A stretch of DNA of 16,801 nt from Phycisphaerae bacterium. GTDB taxonomy: Bacteria > Planctomycetota > Phycisphaerae > Phycisphaerales > SM1A02. Position 1 is the stretch's first letter. Every line of letters begins with the position of its first letter. Position numbers and translations under genes: made by a program. The notes below the pieces were generated by a model. The model made no database searches. It had not been told where the DNA came from and worked only from the letters and a program-made list of their open reading frames with translations. The stretch lies in NCBI GenBank assembly GCA_018665385.1, contig JABJDN010000196.1, positions 1 through 16,801 on the forward strand. The letters run 5' to 3'. This document shows positions 1 through 5,755 of the stretch, in pieces.

Positions 1-674
1 CAGTTCGTGAATGGTATCGACAAGGAGAATTAGAACGAGCTCAAAGTATACTTGATGAGCTCGATTCACTCTTCGGTACTGGTGCGACTCCACCAAACAC
101 TGCTTACAAAGTACCTCTTGATGTTTGGGTAAGCACTGAAACGAAAGGCAAATACGAACGTATGCCCTCAGTTGCTATTAGCGATGTTACCTCTGCACTA
201 CGATACGCCTTCCGTGTTGGCATTGGACAGAATAAACCTGATGTATACAGAGAAGCAGTTAATTTTGCGAATAATGTGACAAAAGAATTTAGAGAAAATG
301 ATTACAACAACTATACATCTAAATTTGGGTCGGGAAGAATTAAGGACATTATTGGTGTACTTGAATCTAGTGCTCAAATTACATTCGAACAATTGATGAC
401 TGACCCTACGATTTCAATTGAAGAGCGTTTGGCAATATGGGCTGGTGTAGATAAATTAGAGCGAGGGTTACGACCACGTGTTTACGATAGAATTGCTTCT
501 CGATTACAAGTGCAGTACGAGATGCATCCACTAAGTAAGCTTCGTACCTTTGAAGTTGCCTTTCCTGAACCACCTGGACTTGACGCTTGGCGACAGAAAT
601 TAGCTAACGAAGCAAACGCAGCAAGAGGCGAAGCGGAAAACAACAACCCGTCTAATACTATCGATAGAAAGTAA
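1..674 (+). CDS. Hypothetical protein, 5' end outside window (223 residues visible)
   Basis: The frame is open from the first bases (first full codon at 3) to TAA at 672-674, so this is the C-terminal part of a longer protein. The Met codon at 162 is internal, because coding-like sequence (VREWYRQGELERAQSILDEL...) continues upstream of it. The visible part looks soluble and mainly helical, with an opening 'RQGELERAQSILDELDSLF' that could belong to a TPR-like helix pair, a middle rich in charged residues, and a polar Asn-rich end (ENNNPSNTIDRK). I see no signal peptide, membrane segment or catalytic motif in this part. It ends 11 bases before the stop of the convergent yidD, with no obvious terminator hairpin between them. 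I do not recognise the family, and the TPR idea is weak. Confidence 0.7.
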   Translation, partial: VREWYRQGELERAQSILDELDSLFGTGATPPNTAYKVPLDVWVSTETKGKYERMPSVAISDVTSALRYAFRVGIGQNKPDVYREAVNFANNVTKEFRENDYNNYTSKFGSGRIKDIIGVLESSAQITFEQLMTDPTISIEERLAIWAGVDKLERGLRPRVYDRIASRLQVQYEMHPLSKLRTFEVAFPEPPGLDAWRQKLANEANAARGEAENNNPSNTIDRK

Positions 675-685
675 CTCCTGCCTGA

Positions 686-895
686 TTACGGGGGATCGTA
701 ACCGCAACCTCCCCATGGATTGCACCTTACTATTCTATATATTGCTTTTGCACAGCCTTTCATGGCACCATATTTGTGTAACGCATCTATAGCATAGTCT
801 GAGCAAGTGGGGCTAAATCGGCAATGGCCACCCATGATTGGCCGAAGAGTTGCTTGGTACATTCGCACTAGCAAAATACAAACCGAACAAGGCAT
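686..895 (-). CDS. yidD: YidD, membrane protein insertion efficiency factor
   Basis: A 69-residue protein matching the YidD family (about 70-85 residues), a small membrane-associated protein thought to help YidC/Sec insert inner-membrane proteins. The family pattern is clear: an amphipathic N-terminus with 'LLVRMYQATLRPIMGGHCRF', then 'SPTCSDYAIDAL', 'HKYGAMKG', and a C-terminal 'RIVRCNPWGGCGYDPP'. All the characteristic Cys residues of this fold are present. I start it at ATG 895-893. The frame stays open further upstream to 1042, but that would put 49 extra residues over the 3' end of rnpA, and the shorter form has the normal family length. The gene lies 14 bases after the rnpA stop on the same strand, as in the common rnpA-yidD arrangement. 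No strong ribosome binding site is visible; translation may depend on rnpA. yidC does not follow; the next gene is convergent. Confidence 0.9.
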   Translation of the reverse strand: MPCSVCILLVRMYQATLRPIMGGHCRFSPTCSDYAIDALHKYGAMKGCAKAIYRIVRCNPWGGCGYDPP

Positions 896-909
896 TTTTG
901 TTATCCAAC

Positions 910-1254
910 TCAACAAGAAACACCCTTCAGTATCAACGCTTTGTACTCTTCTAATGTCAGTGTTGCATGAGGTCGTACTGTAATAAGGAGATCTGTCCCA
1001 GTTGGCAAGAATTGGATTGTTAAGCGGAAGGCTTCTCTGCATTTTCTTTTGACTCGATTCCGTTGAACTGCATTCCCTACTTTTTTAGGAACTGATAACC
1101 CAAGTCTAGATATGCCAAGTTCATTTTTTTTACAATGAATGAGTAGGGGACCAACGGTCTTCCCTTTACCTTGAGAGTACATAGCGTTGAATTCCGATGT
1201 ATTGGTAATTCTATTTGCCCTAAGGAAAGGAAACAATTTTTCGCGTAGTGTCAT
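910..1254 (-). CDS. rnpA: Ribonuclease P protein component
   Basis: A 114-residue basic protein, the usual size for RnpA, the protein subunit that helps RNase P RNA bind precursor tRNA and remove its 5' leader. The family signature is visible as 'RLGLSVPKKVGNAVQRNRVK' followed by 'RKCREAFR' (RNR motif, about residues 50-77). The N-terminal 'FLRANRITNTSEFNAMYSQG' matches the aromatic, substrate-binding start of the family. The ATG at 1254-1252 overlaps the TGA of the ClC gene as ATGA, so translation is probably coupled to it. In most bacteria rnpA follows rpmH; here an ion transport gene takes that place, and rpmH is not in the window. Confidence 0.95.
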   Translation of the reverse strand: MTLREKLFPFLRANRITNTSEFNAMYSQGKGKTVGPLLIHCKKNELGISRLGLSVPKKVGNAVQRNRVKRKCREAFRLTIQFLPTGTDLLITVRPHATLTLEEYKALILKGVSC

Positions 1255-3152
1255 TGGTTAGTATCTTCATCTAGTGCAATTTGATATCTAGACATTAAAC
1301 TCGATCGAGAAATCAAACCCATGATCTCACCTCTGTCGCTTAAAATCACTAACGACTGCACATCGGACTTCGTAAACTTATCTAGAACTATATCTAATGT
1401 TTCTTCATTGGTAATGGTAGGCAAATCTGACCGTTGTAATTCCGACACTTGAAGCAAGGGTATCGATTCTCGGTACACAAGTGCTGAGCGTAAATCCTCT
1501 GATGTCACCATGCCACAATATTTTCCGTGATCATCTTTAACTACGAACTCAGCAATGCCCGTTGATTCCATCAAATCTACTAGATGTTGAGCGGAATCCG
1601 AAAACTGAACACAAGTTGCAGGTTGCACGTTCAGATCTTCTGGTGTTAAACGACGAAGGACAGTTAAATCGCTCATAGAGCCTAGGCGGACTCCAAGTCT
1701 AGATAGTTTAAAGGTATAGACACTTTCTCGGTACATGAACCTTGATACGACTGTGCTTACGACGGCTGCAAACATAAGTGGCAAGATCAATTCGTAACTT
1801 TGTGTTACTTCGTATACGATTAAAATCGCGGTCAATGGTGCGTGAGTTGTTGCTGATACCAACGCAGCCATACCTACAAGGGCGAAGAATGCTGGGGAAG
1901 TTCCAGGAAACCAACCAATCGCATGAAATGCATATCCAACAGCGCCACCAGTTGCAGCACCAATCATTAAAGATGGTGCGAATAACCCGCCAGCGCCACC
2001 TGAACCAACTGTAATACTTGTGGCAATTAACTTCACTAACGCTAGCCCGATGAGTGCAAGAAGTATTGGGGTTGCCTTATGTAACTCTTCGTGGGCATCT
2101 GTCAAGAAGTAAAAGTTTGGGTCAAGCAACGCTTCAATAGTTGGATACCCGTTTCCGTAAAATTTTGGTATGTTCCCCGTCGACACGAACCAATAGATGC
2201 CTAATCCTAAAACCCCGAGTAGAAGACCACCAACCATTGGTCGCACATATATTGGCAACCTGCTTGATGCAAACAACCGTTCAGTTGTATCAAGTGAACG
2301 TACGAAAACTGAACCTAAGAGACCACAAACTAATCCAAGAATGAGAAACGTTGGAATTTGCAACACATTAAATTTTAAATCTCCACGGACAAAACTATCA
2401 CCCACGTCAAAGAGCGCGGCATCGCCCAAAATCCCTTGTGTGGTTGCAGAAGACACCACAGCGGCAATAACTATAGGTGTAAAGGTTTTTAATGAAAAAT
2501 CTCGTAGGATTAATTCCATTACAAAGAAAATGCCAGCAATCGGTGCATTAAAGACTGAAGCAAGACCAGCAGCAGCTCCGCATCCAAGTAGTGTTGCGCT
2601 GTGTTGAGAACCCGTGCCTAGCAACCTCGCAATGTTTGAACCAACGACCGCTCCAATAGTAACAATCGGGCCTTCGGCACCAGCTGAACCACCAGAGCCA
2701 ATTGTTGCCGTCGATGCGAGCCATTTACGTAGACCTATCTTCCAACTTAACTTTCCCTTCTTTCTTTGCACCGCGTACATCACAGATGTAACACCTGGGC
2801 CTACGCCTTCTTTCGTGAGCAGGGTACAGAGTACACCAGTAATTAGACCACCTATTCCAGGACCTAAGAGAACCAATAACCATAGATTTTGATAGCCACG
2901 GAATTGATCTGCTAGGAATTCACTCTGCCTCAATGGCCAGATAAATGCTACTGCTGCAAGACCCATAAATACCCCGATGACCGTGGCAACGAGGTACAGG
3001 TACCAATCGCGCTCGAAGCCGAGCCGTAGGCCTATCTTTCGTAGTTTTGGGGTGTGTATCCGTTTCATAGCTAAAAGGTCTCTAGAGTGTTCTCTCAGTG
3101 TGCTGAAGTGCTGAATCGTCGATTGTACCATTCCTCGATGCGTACGCATCAT
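1251..3152 (-). CDS. clcA: ClC-family chloride channel/transporter with C-terminal CBS pair
   Basis: A 633-residue integral membrane protein of the ClC anion family. The membrane part (about 50-480) shows the selectivity motifs: 'GSGGSAGAEGP' at 152-162, with the external gating Glu at E160; 'FNAPIAG' from 201; 'GSGGAGGLFAP' at 383-393; and a Tyr at 479 in the position of E. coli Y445. Two CBS domains follow (about 507-560 and 570-628), normally adenine-nucleotide sensors. The residue aligned with the internal proton Glu (E. coli E203) appears to be Leu214, and the usual GSGIP/GHGVP loop reads GVGPG at 116-120, which suggests channel-like transport rather than strict proton exchange; this is inference. 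The start is uncertain: tandem ATGs at 3152 and 3149 lack a clear ribosome binding site, and M8 (3131) or M29 (3068) could serve. It is the first gene before rnpA-yidD and divergent from rpoZ. Confidence 0.92.
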   Translation of the reverse strand: MMRTHRGMVQSTIQHFSTLREHSRDLLAMKRIHTPKLRKIGLRLGFERDWYLYLVATVIGVFMGLAAVAFIWPLRQSEFLADQFRGYQNLWLLVLLGPGIGGLITGVLCTLLTKEGVGPGVTSVMYAVQRKKGKLSWKIGLRKWLASTATIGSGGSAGAEGPIVTIGAVVGSNIARLLGTGSQHSATLLGCGAAAGLASVFNAPIAGIFFVMELILRDFSLKTFTPIVIAAVVSSATTQGILGDAALFDVGDSFVRGDLKFNVLQIPTFLILGLVCGLLGSVFVRSLDTTERLFASSRLPIYVRPMVGGLLLGVLGLGIYWFVSTGNIPKFYGNGYPTIEALLDPNFYFLTDAHEELHKATPILLALIGLALVKLIATSITVGSGGAGGLFAPSLMIGAATGGAVGYAFHAIGWFPGTSPAFFALVGMAALVSATTHAPLTAILIVYEVTQSYELILPLMFAAVVSTVVSRFMYRESVYTFKLSRLGVRLGSMSDLTVLRRLTPEDLNVQPATCVQFSDSAQHLVDLMESTGIAEFVVKDDHGKYCGMVTSEDLRSALVYRESIPLLQVSELQRSDLPTITNEETLDIVLDKFTKSDVQSLVILSDRGEIMGLISRSSLMSRYQIALDEDTNQ

Positions 3153-3179
3153 GACAAACGATGAGTTATTCGCTATAAT
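3151..3179 (+). promoter_or_regulatory. Sigma-70 type promoter for rpoZ-coaC
   Basis: The -35 box ATGACA (3151-3156, 5 of 6 consensus) is followed by a 17-base spacer and a perfect -10 box TATAAT (3174-3179). It lies 47 bases before the rpoZ ATG. The -35 box overlaps the first ATG of the divergent ClC frame, which hints that the two promoters interfere or that the ClC protein starts further in. Confidence 0.75.
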
Positions 3180-3226
3180 CTACAATTCGCCATACCTAAG
3201 CGTATCGGCGACTAGGAGATTACCCA

Positions 3227-3460
3227 ATGATTGAAGCACTTCGAAGCGATGAAATTGTACGTAAATGCGGTGGTAGATTTAAGTTAACTGCACTTATTCA
3301 ACACAGATTACGTGAACTTATTATAGATGGCGCTCGACCACTCGTAGAGCGAGAAGGCAGGACAGATGTAGAAGTAGTCATTGCTGAGATTATGGAAGAC
3401 AAGATCACAGCTGATTACTCTGCAAGTGGCTATGTCATGAAAGATGACCTTGGGTCATAA
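3227..3460 (+). CDS. rpoZ: RNA polymerase omega subunit
   Basis: A 77-residue protein fitting RpoZ in size and in its core 'RFKLTALIQHRLRELI' followed by 'GARPLVE', the helix region that clamps the C-terminal tail of beta-prime and assists core polymerase assembly. The C-terminal half is acidic and divergent, as is common in this family. An AGGAG ribosome binding site (3214-3218) sits 8 bases before the ATG, fixing the start. It is the first gene after a near-consensus promoter and is followed 3 bases later by coaC, a recurrent bacterial pairing (gmk-rpoZ-coaBC). gmk is not present upstream here. A 6-bp stem-loop (ATGACC/GGTCAT, 3444-3458) overlaps the end of the gene. Confidence 0.85.
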   Translation: MIEALRSDEIVRKCGGRFKLTALIQHRLRELIIDGARPLVEREGRTDVEVVIAEIMEDKITADYSASGYVMKDDLGS

Positions 3461-3463
3461 AAT

Positions 3464-4030
3464 ATGACTTCGCAATTGCCAGCACTTGATGGCAAGCAGA
3501 TATTGATTGGTATAAGTGGGGGGATAGCTTGCTATAAAACTGCTGAACTTGTTAGCAAACTTGTCCAATATAACGCCTCAGTACATGTAATTATGACAGA
3601 AGCTGCAAAGAGATTTGTCGCACCACTTACGTTTGAATCGTTGTCTGCTCAACCAGTATTCGATAGTAAGTGGAAACATATTGATGGCCATGCTCCGCAA
3701 CATATTGCTCTTGCAGAAATGGCAGACATCATGCTTGTTGCTCCTTGCACAATGGATATGCATGCGAAACTAGCAAATGGCTTTGCAGATGACCCAATTT
3801 CCCTTGTTTGTTCAGCAATACCGCTCTGCAAAACGCCAGTGCTTCTTGCTCCATCTATGAACGTCACCATGCTCGGGCAAGCGTCTACCCAACGTAACAT
3901 ACAAACAAACATCAAAGATGGCTTTACTGTGCTTGGTACAGATGAAGGCTGGCAAGCGTGCAGAGCTGAGGGCGATGGTCGATTACTAGATACTAACAGC
4001 CTTGTAGAAGCACTCGTAACAGCTTTGTAG
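3464..4030 (+). CDS. coaC: Phosphopantothenoylcysteine decarboxylase, CoaC domain only
   Basis: A 188-residue HFCD-type flavoprotein that would decarboxylate 4'-phosphopantothenoylcysteine to phosphopantetheine using FMN, a step of coenzyme A synthesis. Visible motifs are the FMN-binding start 'LIGISGGIACYKTAEL' (14-29), the catalytic His in 'HIAL' (H80, E. coli Dfp H75), the substrate-binding Asn in 'PSMN' (N133, usually PAMN), and the Cys in 'ACRAEGDGRL' (C166, usually ACGxxGxGRM). The usual 'PASANT' loop is altered to 'PCTMDM' (94-99). The protein stops where CoaB would begin in the bifunctional CoaBC (about 400 residues), with no sign of a broken CoaB downstream, so CoaB must be encoded elsewhere. 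It follows rpoZ by 3 bases with little ribosome binding site, suggesting coupling. A related HFCD flavoprotein (peptide or UbiX-like) is less likely given the context and the His/Asn/Cys set. Confidence 0.85.
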   Translation: MTSQLPALDGKQILIGISGGIACYKTAELVSKLVQYNASVHVIMTEAAKRFVAPLTFESLSAQPVFDSKWKHIDGHAPQHIALAEMADIMLVAPCTMDMHAKLANGFADDPISLVCSAIPLCKTPVLLAPSMNVTMLGQASTQRNIQTNIKDGFTVLGTDEGWQACRAEGDGRLLDTNSLVEALVTAL

Positions 4031-4050
4031 TGATTATTACTGTAATTTAG

Positions 4051-4079
4051 TTGACATACCACGGTCATTACTGCATTAT
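4051..4079 (+). promoter_or_regulatory. Candidate promoter of the secreted repeat protein
   Basis: A perfect -35 box TTGACA (4051-4056), a 17-base spacer and CATTAT (4074-4079, 4 of 6 of the -10 consensus) lie 35 bases before the ATG at 4115, just downstream of the coaC stop. This suggests the secreted protein is transcribed on its own. Confidence 0.6.
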
Positions 4080-4114
4080 GAATACTGTACATGCATCTTT
4101 TTGAAAGGTAATTT

Positions 4115-5602
4115 ATGCCATTGCTCGTTACAGCTGCGTTATGCAGCATCATACATTCAGTAGATTTGCAACCTGTAAAGCAACCGACCAGCTCTAGGCT
4201 TATTCCAATTCCAGTGGAGTTGGCACCACGTTCCCTTCAGGCTACATTTCGAAATGTTACTCCAAGTGACAATCCTCCAAGCGACACCTTGCTTGGTAGT
4301 TGCCCATCTGTACCTGTAGCGTTAACGGATAGCGATTTCGGCAATGGTCAATATATTTTACAGGCTGGATTTGCGCAGGGTGAATCTTTAGGTGCAACTT
4401 ACGCAGTGCCTGCAGATCAATTCCCTATAAAAATTGATGTGATGGAAGTACTTTTTGCAACAAGCAATGCAACCCAAGAAACCACAACCGAATGGTCTGT
4501 GACTGTTTGGGATGGAACACCAGCGCAGGGGATTCAAGTTGCACATTTCGAAAGTGATAATTCTATTTTGCCTCACTTAGTTATGCCTCCAGGTTCAAGT
4601 GGAATCATTATTTCCGTTTCGGTTGACCCAAACGATCCCGACCAAATTTATATCTACAACGAAAGCGAAATGAATATGTTCTCAATTGCGTTTACAGTTG
4701 AACAACATAATTCACCTGGTAGCCCGTGTATAACTTCGCCGCCAACTTCCAGTAATGCATTCCCATGTACAGATACAAGTGGCTTGCAATTTCCAAATGA
4801 AAATTGGATTCAGGCAGTAAGTGGTTCTTTTTGTATTTGCGGAACTGGCTGGATGACTTTTCAAGACTTCCCTTCGCTCTGCACTCCAAGCGGTGATTGG
4901 GTTATGCGTTCTTCGTATACTCCTGTTAACTGCAACAACGACCCAGCAGCTTGTTGTTTTAGCGATAACTCCTGTACCGATTTGTCACCACAAGAATGTG
5001 CCGTGTTTGGCGGAACATCACAAAGCGCTGGTACTACTTGCGCATCGTACTCTTGTGGCTCAGGCAATGGCGCATGCTGCGTTCCATCAACTGGTGCTTG
5101 CGTAGAGTTTGACCAAACAACTTGCGAAGTGGTAGGCGGAACCCATATGGGCGAAGGCACAAGTTGCGCTTCAACCACATGTTTCCCAGAGGGAGCATGT
5201 TGCTTGATCGATGGAACCTGCATTGGCCCTGTTTCCGATGACGATTGCCTTGCTGTAGGTGGCGCCTTTATGGGAGACAGTACAAGTTGCTCTACAACTT
5301 CGTGCCCACAACCCATTGGTGCGTGTTGTGGTTCAGGATGGTGCCTTGACCTTACTAACGACGATTGCACCGCGGTGGGCGGTGCTTGGCAAGGAATGCA
5401 AACATTCTGTTCTGACAGTAGCATTTGCGATTCTGATTGCCCAGAAGATCTTGACGGTGATGGTGTTGTAAATGTAAACGATATTCTCGCAATAGTCGGC
5501 AGCTGGGGCAGTTCAAACAGTAACAATGACCTTGATGGTTCAGGCATCGTCGATACTGGTGACTTACTTGCTGTCATAGGCACATGGGGTCCTTGCGAAT
5601 AA
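4115..5602 (+). CDS. Secreted Cys-rich repeat protein with dockerin-like C-terminal EF-hand pair
   Basis: A 495-residue protein, probably exported. The start is firm: an in-frame TAA lies at 4109-4111 and GAAAGG (4103-4108) precedes the ATG. The N-terminus 'MPLLVTAALCSIIHS' is hydrophobic like a signal peptide but lacks the usual basic residues. Residues about 50-275 form a beta-rich, Thr/Ser/Asn-rich region with several Cys, possibly a binding domain that I cannot name. Four Cys-rich repeats follow (277-314, 318-356, 359-397, 401-438) of the form GACC..GxC......C...GG...G..T.C.....C. The end (443-494) has two EF-hand-type calcium loops, DLDGDGVVNVNDIL and DLDGSGIVDTGDLL, each followed by a 'GSWG/GTWG' turn. 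This repeat and dockerin-like layout resembles large families of secreted proteins in Phycisphaerae. The ligand and role are unknown; adhesion or surface attachment is a guess. It has its own promoter and terminator. Confidence 0.85.
   Translation: MPLLVTAALCSIIHSVDLQPVKQPTSSRLIPIPVELAPRSLQATFRNVTPSDNPPSDTLLGSCPSVPVALTDSDFGNGQYILQAGFAQGESLGATYAVPADQFPIKIDVMEVLFATSNATQETTTEWSVTVWDGTPAQGIQVAHFESDNSILPHLVMPPGSSGIIISVSVDPNDPDQIYIYNESEMNMFSIAFTVEQHNSPGSPCITSPPTSSNAFPCTDTSGLQFPNENWIQAVSGSFCICGTGWMTFQDFPSLCTPSGDWVMRSSYTPVNCNNDPAACCFSDNSCTDLSPQECAVFGGTSQSAGTTCASYSCGSGNGACCVPSTGACVEFDQTTCEVVGGTHMGEGTSCASTTCFPEGACCLIDGTCIGPVSDDDCLAVGGAFMGDSTSCSTTSCPQPIGACCGSGWCLDLTNDDCTAVGGAWQGMQTFCSDSSICDSDCPEDLDGDGVVNVNDILAIVGSWGSSNSNNDLDGSGIVDTGDLLAVIGTWGPCE
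4943..5428 (+). repeat. Four tandem Cys-rich protein repeats (about 38 residues each)
   Basis: The repeats run at about 4943-5056, 5066-5182, 5189-5305 and 5315-5428. Each begins with an adjacent Cys pair (AACC/GACC), has a third Cys about 5-8 residues later, a fourth before 'A/LAVGG' or similar, and ends with two more, giving six Cys per repeat. That pattern suggests three disulfides per unit in an oxidising extracellular setting. The repeats are similar as protein but have diverged in DNA, so they are old rather than a recent slippage expansion. Confidence 0.85.
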
Positions 5603-5639
5603 ACGTTCGCTACATCAAACTTCTAATGAAGAACGCATA

Positions 5640-5676
5640 AAAACACGCGCCAATGCAATGCACTGGCGCGTGTTTT
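5640..5676. terminator. Bidirectional intrinsic terminator
   Basis: Perfect 13-bp stem: AAAACACGCGCCA (5640-5652) pairs with TGGCGCGTGTTTT (5664-5676) around an 11-base loop. The GC-rich core is flanked by A4 and T4, so it can end transcription from both sides. It lies between the convergent secreted-protein gene and rpoD, as expected. Confidence 0.85.
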
Positions 5677-5755
5677 GACCAACTGTGAAACAGAGGGTCA
5701 TAGTATTTGCACGCAAGTCCACTCCTCATGCGGACAAGCAATACAAATTCAATTC

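Noticed and set aside
896..1042. Upstream extension of yidD to ATG 1042 (118 residues).
   Set aside because: The extra 49 residues overlap the conserved 3' part of rnpA and have no YidD similarity; ATG 895 gives the normal family length.
4861..5583. A 240-codon open frame on the minus strand opposite the Cys-rich repeats.
   Set aside because: It mirrors the repeated composition of the real plus-strand gene; it has no family match, no ribosome binding site, and the plus frame has a firm start, signal-like N-terminus and recognisable repeats.
5441..5596. Dockerin-like end taken as evidence of a cellulosome.
   Set aside because: The paired calcium loops resemble a planctomycete secreted-protein ending; no cohesin, glycosidase or scaffoldin is nearby.
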